From Hyphomicrobiales bacterium (GTDB taxonomy: Bacteria; Pseudomonadota; Alphaproteobacteria; Rhizobiales; Rhizobiaceae): 64,000 nucleotides of DNA. The DNA lies in the NCBI GenBank assembly GCA_900471485.1, contig UCEU01000038.1:1-64000 (forward strand), given 5' to 3'. A program made the translations under genes and the position numbers. Below are positions 45,376 to 52,825 of this stretch, one piece after another; position 1 is the stretch's first letter; every line of letters starts with the position of its first letter. A model generated the notes under the pieces. It made no database searches, was not told the origin of the DNA, and saw only the letters and a list, made by a program, of their open reading frames with translations.

Positions 45376-46311
45376 TCATGCTGCGCGTGTCGGACGGTCG
45401 AAGATGCGGCGGCCGAAGAGGCTGGCCGTCAGTTCGACCAGAATGCGGGCGCTCTTGCCGCGATCGTCGAGAAACGGGTTGAGTTCGACGAGGTCGAGCG
45501 AGGAGACGAGGCCGCTGTCGCAAAGCATCTCCATAATCAGGTGCGCCTCGCGGAATGTGGCGCCGCCGGGCACCGTGGTGCCGACGCCGGGCGCGACGTC
45601 GGGATCGAGGAAGTCGACATCGAGGCTGACATGCAGCAGCGCGTTCGCCGCTTCGACCTTGGAAAGAATGTCGCGCATGATCGCGGCAACCCCCTGCTCG
45701 TCGATCGAGCGCATGTCGAAGACGTTGACGCCGTGCTCCCTGATCAACTCGCGCTCCGGCGCATCGACCGAGCGGATACCGACCTGGAAGACGTTCTTGG
45801 GATCGACCAGCGGCCGGTCGCGCGGCAGGATATCGGCGAGATCGGCCTTGCCGCAGTAGTAGGCGACCGGCATGCCGTGGATGTTGCCGGACGGCGACGT
45901 CTCGGGCGTGTTGAAATCGGAATGGGCGTCGAGCCAGAGAACGACGAGCGGGCGGCCCTGCCTGGCCGCATGGCGGGCCATGCCCGAGACGGTTCCCATC
46001 GACAGGCTGTGATCGCCGCCGAGGATCAGCGGAAAGCGCCCGGCCGCGGCGGCCTCGTAAACACCGGCTTCCAGCGCGCGGGTGAAGGCGCCGACGGTAC
46101 GCAGGTTGTGCGCCTTCGGATGGTTCGGCAGGTCACGCGCGGGCACGACGTTGACGTCGCCGGCATCGACCACATCGTGGCCGAGATCGATCAGCGTCTG
46201 GTCGACACCGGCGATGCGCAGCGCCGCCGGACCCATGGCCGCTCCCCGTCGGCCGGAACCTTCTTCAAGCGGCGCTCCGATGAGGGTGATCGACTTTCGC
46301 TGTGTCTGCAT
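45376..46311 (-). CDS. rocF: arginase
   Basis: A 311-residue binuclear-manganese ureohydrolase that hydrolyses arginine to ornithine and urea. Metal ligands are visible in GGDHSLSMG, WLDAHSDFNTPETS and VSLDVDFLDPDVAPG. The N-terminus ITLIGAPLEEGSGRRGAAMG and the C-terminal SLDLVELNPFLDDRGKSA are arginase features. It is first in the minus-strand unit with rocD and divergent from an Lrp/AsnC gene, the standard arrangement for arginine-responsive control. The ATG at 46311 gives MQTQRKSITLIG. Confidence 0.94.
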   Translation of the reverse strand: MQTQRKSITLIGAPLEEGSGRRGAAMGPAALRIAGVDQTLIDLGHDVVDAGDVNVVPARDLPNHPKAHNLRTVGAFTRALEAGVYEAAAAGRFPLILGGDHSLSMGTVSGMARHAARQGRPLVVLWLDAHSDFNTPETSPSGNIHGMPVAYYCGKADLADILPRDRPLVDPKNVFQVGIRSVDAPERELIREHGVNVFDMRSIDEQGVAAIMRDILSKVEAANALLHVSLDVDFLDPDVAPGVGTTVPGGATFREAHLIMEMLCDSGLVSSLDLVELNPFLDDRGKSARILVELTASLFGRRIFDRPTRAA

Positions 46312-46375
46312 GCCTGTGCTCCTGCTTGATGCGTGGGGACATATTGAGATATCGACGCGCTGACAAAAAGATGAA

Positions 46376-46432
46376 AAAGTGTCAGTTCTGAACAGTGACT
46401 TGACACTTTGCCAAGTCCGATTTCGCAAAGTG
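46376..46432. promoter_or_regulatory. repeated AAAGTG half-sites between rocF and the Lrp-type gene
   Basis: Three copies of AAAGTG in alternating orientation lie in the divergent promoter region: AAAGTGTCA at 46376-46384, its exact complement TGACACTTT at 46401-46409, and GCAAAGTG at 46425-46432 pairing with CACTTTGC at 46404-46411. Centres are about 28 and 23 bases apart, suggesting one face of the helix. This fits a multi-site Lrp/AsnC operator controlling both genes. Confidence 0.55.
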
Positions 46433-46438
46433 AACGGT

Positions 46439-46867
46439 ATGGACGATCTCGACCAGGAACTCTTGAGCGCGCTGAGGCATAACGCGCGAACTCCCGTATC
46501 GTCGCTCGCGGCCATGACCGGGGCGTCGCGTGCCACCGTCTCGGCGCGGATCGACCGGCTGGTCGCGAACGGCACCATCACCGGCTTCACCATCCGCACC
46601 GGGCACGAGACGCGCGCGGCGGGCGTGCGCGCCATCGTGATGATCGAAGTGCTCGGCAAGCTCGCCGACAAGGTCGCCGATCAGCTGCGCGGCCTGCCGC
46701 AGGTGCGCGCGCTGCACAGCACCAACGGCAAATGGGACTTCGTCGCCGAACTCGAGGACCGCGACCTCGTCTCCTTCGACGAAACGCTCCGCCGCATCCG
46801 GCTCATCAACGGCATCAACTCGACCGAAACTAATATCCTGCTGAAAACAAGCAAGACCGGGTTTTGA
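46439..46867 (+). CDS. Lrp/AsnC-family transcriptional regulator
   Basis: A 142-residue regulator. The N-terminal helix-turn-helix (LDQELLSALRHNARTPVSSL then MTGASRATVSARIDRLVANG) is followed by the RAM effector domain (AIVMIEVLGKLADKVADQLR and NGKWDFVAELEDRD). It is divergently transcribed from rocF-rocD across 127 bases containing repeated half-sites. By analogy with PutR/ArcR-type regulators it should activate arginine catabolism when arginine or ornithine is present; the effector is inferred. The ATG at 46439 matches the family length. Confidence 0.9.
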   Translation: MDDLDQELLSALRHNARTPVSSLAAMTGASRATVSARIDRLVANGTITGFTIRTGHETRAAGVRAIVMIEVLGKLADKVADQLRGLPQVRALHSTNGKWDFVAELEDRDLVSFDETLRRIRLINGINSTETNILLKTSKTGF

Positions 46868-46975
46868 GGGGAAATGGGGGTGCCGGGTTGCGCGGTGGTT
46901 CGCAAGCGGAGAAGCAAGGTGGTAGAGTGGCGGCTTGGCGCCGTTAGGAGAAAGCCTGGAATCTATTACTTCTTC

Positions 46976-47392
46976 TCAGGTCGGCACGAAGGCTATTTCT
47001 ATCTTCTTCGCCCTGATGAAGCCATCCAATCCGTAGCAAGGAAGCAATTCGATCTCGATATCACTCTCTTCCTCGGGCAACGCATAATAATCGGCACGGC
47101 CTCTATCCGTCGCGCGTTGTAGCACCAGACCCGCGATGACATTTTGGCGGCTGAAACCGTCTAGTTGGAGGTCCATGATATCGGTGAAAGTGAAGGTCAC
47201 CACTGCATGCTTGTCCAGTGCGATGTAGCCGCGCGGATCAATCTCATTGGTCTTGACCCAGCCATGAATCCTTAGCTCACTGGTCCCAGCTCTATTGAGA
47301 GATAGGTTGAGGATCTCAGCATCGTGAAAAGTCGGAACCTGCCCGAACCATGTCAGAAGTTCAGCGCCTCCAACCACACTTGAGTAGCTCAT
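46976..47392 (-). CDS. Imm50-like immunity protein family
   Basis: A 138-residue protein beginning MSYSSVVGGAELLTWFGQVP. The segment FGQVPTFHDAEILNLSLNR, with the FHDAE core, and the following LRIHGWVKTNEIDP and VTFTFTDIMDLQLDGF strongly recall Imm50-type immunity proteins of polymorphic toxin systems. No toxin gene is next to it, so it may be an orphan immunity gene. The start at 47392 has GGGGG at good spacing; 47413 is an alternative. GC and codon use look lower than in neighbouring metabolic genes, suggesting acquisition by transfer. Confidence 0.65.
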   Translation of the reverse strand: MSYSSVVGGAELLTWFGQVPTFHDAEILNLSLNRAGTSELRIHGWVKTNEIDPRGYIALDKHAVVTFTFTDIMDLQLDGFSRQNVIAGLVLQRATDRGRADYYALPEEESDIEIELLPCYGLDGFIRAKKIEIAFVPT

Positions 47393-47502
47393 AGATGCCC
47401 CCAAAAGCCGCATGCCTTCACACTATCAATCTGGAGACGCTTTGCAATCTATGCCCAGTGATAGCCGGATGACCGAAGGGGTTCATAGCAGAGATCGAGT
47501 GG

Positions 47503-47874
47503 TTAAATCACAGTCGGCTTTCGCTGCTGCGATATCATCGTAATCGTGGTCGGATCGACTTTTTGCTTTAGAGGCAGGCCGTCGCCGCGATAGATCGAGA
47601 GTTCGGTCAAGGCGCCGTCCCGTTCATACAGAAGTATCTCTCCCACCGGATATCCTTCTTGATCTCCATCGGAGAAGTATCCCGATACAATTGGGCTTGC
47701 TACCAAGTTGGGTGTGGCTGGCCAAGGTCGTGTGGATAGGGCGAGCGAACCAGACTCGTCCAGGACGCAGCCAGCCAAATCGTCAATATTCCAGCAATTA
47801 TTCCAATCACTCTCGCGTAATAGCGTTTGAATACACTCCTTTTCCAGGTTCGTCAGTTCACGCCATTCTGCCAT
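47503..47874 (-). CDS. DUF6984-like small protein, possible immunity protein
   Basis: A 123-residue cytosolic protein opening MAEWRELTNLEKECIQTLL, which resembles the DUF6984 family (WRELT.EE...I..LL). The middle has LDESGSLAL and VSGYFSDGDQEGYPVGEILL, and the tail is ELSIYRGDGLPLKQKVDPTT. Genes of this type often occur near immunity genes, and this one lies 110 bases upstream of the Imm50-like gene on the same strand. Function is not known. GGAG lies eight bases before the ATG. Composition is lower in GC than nearby genes. Confidence 0.6.
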   Translation of the reverse strand: MAEWRELTNLEKECIQTLLRESDWNNCWNIDDLAGCVLDESGSLALSTRPWPATPNLVASPIVSGYFSDGDQEGYPVGEILLYERDGALTELSIYRGDGLPLKQKVDPTTITMISQQRKPTVI

Positions 47875-48020
47875 CGAAACAGCTCCGTCGTTGGTACCTT
47901 CTCGTAGGAGGCATGAAACATGCGGTCCGATCGTCGACCGGTCAATGATGGCTTCGGCAGAAGCGGCTTTGGTGGCCGCCCGCTGCCGCCAGCGCTCTTC
48001 TAAAAGCCCTCGCGCCTGTC

Positions 48021-48992
48021 CTACGCCTTGCTCGCCACCGCTCCTGCCGCCGGCTTCAGCAGAATGATCAGCAGCAATCCCGCCACGATAAGTGCCGCGC
48101 CTTCGAGATGATAGCGCTGCAATTGCTCGCCGAGGATGAGGTAGGCGAGCACGGCGATGAAGATGGTCTGGATGTAGAGGAGCACGCCCGCCCGCGCAGC
48201 ACCCAGCGCCTCGATGCTGCGATTGAAGAGATAATACATGATCGCGCCGCCGGGGATCGCGACATAGCCGAGTGCGATGAGGCCGCTGGCATTCAGCGTC
48301 GAGCGTTCGTCGGAGGCGAGCTCATACAGGTAGAAGGGCAGCGCTGTCAGCGTGGCGGCGCCGAGCAGCAGCACGAGCAGCGCAAGGCGGTTCACATCGA
48401 ATTTCGCCCGGCGAAGAAGGACCGTGTAGAGGCTGAAACAGAAGGCGCCGGCGACGATCCACAACTCGCCTGGATTGAAGTCGAGACGCAGGAGTGCGGC
48501 CGGGCTGCCCTTGATGATGATCACCACAATGCCGAGAAAGGCGAGGATCGATCCGATCACCTGCCAGCGCCCCATCGGCTCGGCCAGAATGAAACGGGCA
48601 AGGATCATGGTGATGATCGGGATCAGGGCGATGATGATGCCTGCGGTCGTGGCGTCGGCATGTTCGAGGCCGACGAAAATCAGGCCCTGGCAGATCGCTA
48701 GCCCGATACCGCCGATGATCAGCAGTTCGAGACCGCGCGCCCGCACGAGCGAGATCATGGCGCCGAAATGCCGGTAGACGATCGGCATCAGGATCGCCCA
48801 GGCAATCAACACGCGCCAGAAGCAAAGCGCCCAGGGCGGCATCTCGGGAGAGACCCATTTGGCGGCGATATAGACGCCTGACGATAGCAGCCAGCAGAAG
48901 ATACCCACGGAATAGGCGGCCGCAAGCGAACCGCCCGCCCCCTTTTCCGTCCCGACCGTGTCGCGATGGACCGCCAAGACATGTATCGCCAT
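48021..48992 (-). CDS. DMT-family (EamA) transporter
   Basis: A 323-residue inner-membrane protein with ten predicted helices arranged as two EamA repeats. The first repeat begins SVGIFCWLLSSGVYIAAKWV with FWRVLIAWAILMP, and the second has LWIVAGAFCFSLYTVLLRR. It likely exports metabolites or drugs; the substrate is unknown. Short hydrophilic N-terminus before the first helix. It is independent of the MFS gene downstream in coordinates, which is separated by a hairpin. Confidence 0.88.
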   Translation of the reverse strand: MAIHVLAVHRDTVGTEKGAGGSLAAAYSVGIFCWLLSSGVYIAAKWVSPEMPPWALCFWRVLIAWAILMPIVYRHFGAMISLVRARGLELLIIGGIGLAICQGLIFVGLEHADATTAGIIIALIPIITMILARFILAEPMGRWQVIGSILAFLGIVVIIIKGSPAALLRLDFNPGELWIVAGAFCFSLYTVLLRRAKFDVNRLALLVLLLGAATLTALPFYLYELASDERSTLNASGLIALGYVAIPGGAIMYYLFNRSIEALGAARAGVLLYIQTIFIAVLAYLILGEQLQRYHLEGAALIVAGLLLIILLKPAAGAVASKA

Positions 48993-49069
48993 GGAGCAAC
49001 TATGACATAGTTCCCCGTCGCTGCACAGATGAAGGCGCTGGCCGCTTCGGCCGATCGCGGACGAACGTC

Positions 49070-49100
49070 GGCCCCGCGCGGTTCGTCACCGTGCGGGGCC
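49070..49100. terminator. long GC hairpin between MFS and DMT transporter genes
   Basis: A 13-bp stem (GGCCCCGCGCGGT / ACCGTGCGGGGCC with one G-T pair) closes a 5-base loop. It lies 20 bases past the MFS stop on the minus strand. There is no T run, so it may be a 3' stabiliser or a weak terminator. Confidence 0.45.
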
Positions 49101-49120
49101 GAGGCAATTATCCGGCGTTG

Positions 49121-50323
49121 TCAGCCTGCGGCGACCATCCTGCGGCGGCTGGCGACGCCAACCAGGGTGGCGCCGAGCAGGGCCGCGACGCCGGCGAAGG
49201 CGAAGACCCCCGCCGCACCCTGGACATCGACGATCAGCCCGCCAAGCACGGCGCCGCTCGAGATCGCGACCTGGAACGTCGTCAGCATGAGCGCGCCTGC
49301 GCTCTCGGCCTCGTCGGCGGCGGCTTCGGTGATGAAGCTCTGAACGCTGACTGGCAATGCACCGAAGGCGAAGCCCCACAGGGCTGTGGCGACGGCGGCC
49401 AGCGCCGGCGCCTCGCCTGCAAAAGCAAGCAGGAAGGCGGTGACGGCAATGCCTGAGGCGGCAAGCGTCATGGCAAGCGTCGTGTTGCGCTCGGCGATCA
49501 GGCCGCCGGCGATATTGCCGATGAAGCCGCCGACGCCGAAGGCGAGAAGGATGCCGGAAATCGCCTCGACGCCGAAATGCGGCACCGTTTCAAGAAACGG
49601 GCGGATGAAGGTGAAGCCCGCGAAATGGCCGGCGACGACGAAGAGGATGGTGACGAGGCCGAGTCGTATGGCCGGACGGCGCAACACCTGGGCCATGGTG
49701 CCAAGGCCGGCCGAGCCCGTCGGCGGCATGGCCGGAAGCGTGAATGCCTGGACGAGGAATGCGACGACGCCAAGCACCGAGGCGATCCAGAAGGCCGCGC
49801 GCCAGCCGAACGCCTCGCCGACCCAGGCGCCGACAGGCGCCGCACAGACGGTTGCGGCGGACACGCCGGTCATGACGATCGCCATGGCGCGCGGCATCAG
49901 CCGCTCCGGCACGAGGCGCATGGCGAGCGCCAGCGACATCGCCCAGAAGCCGCCAAGCCCGATGCCGAGCAGCGCGCGCGACAGGAGCAAGGTCACCAGC
50001 CCGTTTGCCGTGGCCGCGATCAGGCTCGAGATGATGAGCAGGCTGGTGAGCGCCAGCAGCGTGTAGCGTCGGTCGAAGCGGGCCGTGCCGAGCACGATGC
50101 CTGGGCCCGCCAGTGCGCCGACCACGGCCGTCGCCGTCACCGACTGGCCGGCCGCGCCGAGGCTGACGCCAAGGTCGTGCGACATGGGTGTCAGCAGGCT
50201 CGCGGGTAGAAATTCCGCCGTCACGAGCCCAAATACACCAAGCGACAGCGAAACGACGCCTGCCCACGCCGCGGGTGTCTCGCCCTTCACGGCTGGATGG
50301 TTGATCTCCGAGTGAATGTTCAT
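49121..50323 (-). CDS. MFS transporter, DHA1-like
   Basis: A 400-residue inner-membrane protein with twelve predicted helices. The segment FGLVTAEFLPASLLTPMSHDLGVSLGAAGQ followed by the DRR loop (GTARFDRRYTLL) is typical of AraJ/SotB-like sugar or drug efflux pumps. The ATG at 50323 has GGAG six bases upstream; the ATG at 50329 touches it. It is divergent from an AraC-type gene across 108 bases, a common regulator-exporter pair. Substrate unknown. Confidence 0.87.
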   Translation of the reverse strand: MNIHSEINHPAVKGETPAAWAGVVSLSLGVFGLVTAEFLPASLLTPMSHDLGVSLGAAGQSVTATAVVGALAGPGIVLGTARFDRRYTLLALTSLLIISSLIAATANGLVTLLLSRALLGIGLGGFWAMSLALAMRLVPERLMPRAMAIVMTGVSAATVCAAPVGAWVGEAFGWRAAFWIASVLGVVAFLVQAFTLPAMPPTGSAGLGTMAQVLRRPAIRLGLVTILFVVAGHFAGFTFIRPFLETVPHFGVEAISGILLAFGVGGFIGNIAGGLIAERNTTLAMTLAASGIAVTAFLLAFAGEAPALAAVATALWGFAFGALPVSVQSFITEAAADEAESAGALMLTTFQVAISSGAVLGGLIVDVQGAAGVFAFAGVAALLGATLVGVASRRRMVAAG

Positions 50324-50431
50324 ATGCATCTCCGTAAAATTCTGCGGCGACGCTACGCTCCAGCATCTGGCGTTTCCATGCCGGAAAAGATATAAAGCAT
50401 GACAATTCGTCCAAACCTGCCGGAGGCCATG

Positions 50432-51373
50432 ATGACTGATCCATTGACCGAGATGCTGCGTGGGCTGCGGCTTGATGGCGTCGAATATGGTCGCTGCCAG
50501 CCGTCAGCGCCCTGGGCCACGGCCTATCCCGCCCAGGCCGAAGCGCGATTTCACTTCCTGGCGGCAGGCAGCGCCTACCTGCAGGCACCCAATGGCGAGT
50601 GGACGGAAATGCGCCCCGGCGACGCCGTTCTCCTGCCGCGCGGCGACGCGCATGTGATCGCGAGCGAACCAGGCATTTCGCCGACACCGGTCGAGCAGCT
50701 GCCGCGCAAGCCGCTCTGCGATGGCATCGTCGACCTGCAATGTCCATGCACGGACAGCAACAACCTCATCTTCTTCGCGGTGATGCGCTTCAACGTCGAC
50801 AAGCGGCATCCGCTCCTCAACCTGATGCCCGATGTGATGCGCACCAGCGATCTCGCCAAGAGCGAGCCGACCATACCGCCGCTTCTCGACGCGATGATGC
50901 GCGAGGTCGAGATGAACCGGGTGGGTGCCGGCGGTATCCTGTCGCGCCTTGCCGACGTGCTGACGGCGACGATCATACGGACATGGGTGGAGCATGGCTG
51001 CGGCGACGCAAGCGGCTGGCTTGCCGCCGTGCGCAACCCGGAGGTCGGGCGCGTGCTCGCCGCCATCCACCTCGATCCTGCGCACGACTGGAGCGTGAAC
51101 GAACTGGCGCGCCACATGGGCGCATCGCGCTCGGGTTTCGCCCAGCGCTTCGTCAGCGTCGTCGGCGAAACGCCGGCGCGTTACGTGGCGCGGATGCGCA
51201 TGCACCAGGCCCATGAATGGCTGCGCGAGGGGCAGCGGGTGGCGGCCGTCGCCGAACGGCTCGGCTACGATTCGGAGGCGTCCTTCAGCCGCGCGTTCAA
51301 GCGCGTGATCGGCGCTTCGCCGAGCCATTTTCGCGAGAAGCGAAATGGTGCTGCTGCGCCGATTGCCGGCTAA
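50432..51373 (+). CDS. AraC-family regulator with cupin sensor domain
   Basis: A 313-residue regulator. The N-terminal cupin_6-type domain (ARFHFLAAGSAYLQAP, MRPGDAVLLPRGDAHVI, and CDGIVDLQCPC) is joined to the C-terminal AraC DNA-binding domain. That domain has two helix-turn-helix units (SVNELARHMGASRSGFAQRF and RVAAVAERLGYDSEASFSRA). The ATG at 50432 has GGAGG five bases upstream; 50399 and 50429 are in the same frame but less well placed. Divergent from the MFS exporter, which it probably controls. Confidence 0.89.
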   Translation: MTDPLTEMLRGLRLDGVEYGRCQPSAPWATAYPAQAEARFHFLAAGSAYLQAPNGEWTEMRPGDAVLLPRGDAHVIASEPGISPTPVEQLPRKPLCDGIVDLQCPCTDSNNLIFFAVMRFNVDKRHPLLNLMPDVMRTSDLAKSEPTIPPLLDAMMREVEMNRVGAGGILSRLADVLTATIIRTWVEHGCGDASGWLAAVRNPEVGRVLAAIHLDPAHDWSVNELARHMGASRSGFAQRFVSVVGETPARYVARMRMHQAHEWLREGQRVAAVAERLGYDSEASFSRAFKRVIGASPSHFREKRNGAAAPIAG

Positions 51374-51382
51374 GGTGCTCCC

Positions 51383-51604
51383 ATGAGTCGATTTGACGAT
51401 ACCGAAAACGCCTTGATCGAAAAGTTGCGCGCGCTCAAGGCCAAGCCTGAGGTGACGATCAACCTGCTTGATATCATCGACCGGCTGGGTGTCGATGGAT
51501 TCACGCGAGGGGAGGTCCAGGCGGTCCTGCGGGCGCTCGAACAGGACAAGGTCATTGCCTTTTCGACCGCAAACCGGATCCTGATGCTCAGGGAGCTGCC
51601 TTGA
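51383..51604 (+). CDS. 73-aa hypothetical protein, helical
   Basis: A small helical protein starting nine bases after the AraC gene on the same strand. The pattern LLDIIDRLGVDGFTRGEVQAVLRALEQDKVIAF looks like a winged-helix fold, with a short recognition helix and a beta-wing end RILMLREL. No family recognised; co-transcription with the AraC gene is likely. Confidence 0.5.
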   Translation: MSRFDDTENALIEKLRALKAKPEVTINLLDIIDRLGVDGFTRGEVQAVLRALEQDKVIAFSTANRILMLRELP

Positions 51605-51750
51605 TCGGGTGGTGGTGCGGATTTTCGCTGTGAAAGTGGAGGACCGCTTGCGCCATTTGCGATCATACACTTACGGGCGAAATTATCTTGGGCAGCGTTT
51701 GCCAGCGAGCCCTGTTGGCTTTGGCCTAGTCTTGGTCTTGCCCCAGAGAT

Positions 51751-51981
51751 TTAGCCTCGCTGGAGGCGTCTCCCTGATAACTCAATTTTGAGTTTGGTCT
51801 CTAAGTCAGCCTTGAATTTTGCGGCGTTGCGTGCGCCCCAGACGCCAAAGAAACACGTCCCGCTTTCATCATTCTTGTATATCGCCGCACCACCGAACGC
51901 ATTCGAAAGTCCGCCTTCACCATTCAAGCCGCCTGAGCCGTAGACTGAGACAATGGCCGCCATGGGAGCAACGGCCACCAC
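51751..51981 (-). CDS. small hypothetical or gene remnant
   Basis: A 76-residue frame with GTG at 51981 or ATG at 51963. It reads GGAAIYKNDESGTCFFGVWG then ARNAAKFKADLETKLKIEL, plausible as protein, but no ribosome binding site is convincing, and the frame stays open for about 19 codons upstream without an ATG, so it may be the 3' end of a decayed gene. The surrounding 51605-52131 has no other credible gene and is less GC-rich than its neighbours. Confidence 0.35.
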   Translation of the reverse strand: MVAVAPMAAIVSVYGSGGLNGEGGLSNAFGGAAIYKNDESGTCFFGVWGARNAAKFKADLETKLKIELSGRRLQRG

Positions 51982-52131
51982 TGTATCTGGCGATCTCGAA
52001 AATCGGTCGCTTCGGAACAGATAAAAGGGATGACAGGGTCAGGCATAATCAGACTATATCCGTGGCGTCCCGAGCCGCATGTCCGCTCAGGGCCGGGAGC
52101 GGTCATATCGCAGAAGCGCCGATCGCGGCCG

Positions 52132-52530
52132 TCAGGCGAACCCGTTGAATGCATCGGCCTCGCTTTGAGTAGCGAAGGTGAACGTGACCAGCTCACTCTC
52201 ATCGTCCTGACGGATGCCGATTGCAGTCACGATCAATCGAGCGATCTCGTCCTGCGCCTCATGGCCAGACCGGGATGATTTCACAGCCTTCTCGATGGCC
52301 GCTGCGAAGACTTCGCTGATCAGGCCGAGCCGCATATTGTGTTTCATGATGATGTCCCGGTCCTCGATGATCGCCGCCTGTTCTTCCTTCGGGATTGCGG
52401 CATTGTCCATCGCGGTGATCGTGGCATTGGTCGCGAGCTTGATCGGACCTTCCTGAAGCCACCGCTCGACCATCTGGTGGAACTGATGCATTCGCGCAGC
52501 GGGGATTGTTTTCTGGACAGTGATCGACAT
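52132..52530 (-). CDS. hypothetical protein, 132 aa
   Basis: A mostly helical cytosolic protein. The start is put at ATG 52530 because AAGGA lies six bases upstream; the ATG at 52536 touches that site. Visible features are MVERWLQEGPIKLATNATI, acidic EEQAAIIEDRDIIMKHNM, and a C-terminal segment FTFATQSEADAFNGFA. No family is recognised. Composition is lower in GC than surrounding genes. The 295 bases to its upstream side (52531-52825) hold nothing recognisable. Confidence 0.5.
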   Translation of the reverse strand: MSITVQKTIPAARMHQFHQMVERWLQEGPIKLATNATITAMDNAAIPKEEQAAIIEDRDIIMKHNMRLGLISEVFAAAIEKAVKSSRSGHEAQDEIARLIVTAIGIRQDDESELVTFTFATQSEADAFNGFA

Positions 52531-52825
52531 CTGCATTCCTTTGTCAGCTTCCATTCAAACCGATACACGCTCCAAGGACAGAGGATCGGCTGCCGCAATC
52601 AAAAAATTGCCCATGCAGGGTTTATGGGGCTGAGCCACAAGCTTCAATGCATTTATGCTGGAGATCGACCAGTCGAGAGACATGGGGGCGATCGGGTGGG
52701 CGGTTTGATGGCCGTTTCAGCCAATGGTCTCCTGGCGCAGAAGCGCCAGAAGCGGTCATCGAACTTCATTGAAAATTTGTGTTTGTTTAGACGGTTCGAC
52801 GGGCGGAGCTGGATAAGCCCCCCGA

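Noticed and set aside
46874..47122. An 82-codon plus-strand frame after the Lrp-type gene
   Set aside because: It overlaps the better supported Imm50-like gene on the other strand and has no family features.
51609..51791. A 60-codon plus-strand frame after the small gene at 51383
   Set aside because: No ribosome binding site, odd composition and no domain; it overlaps another weak frame.
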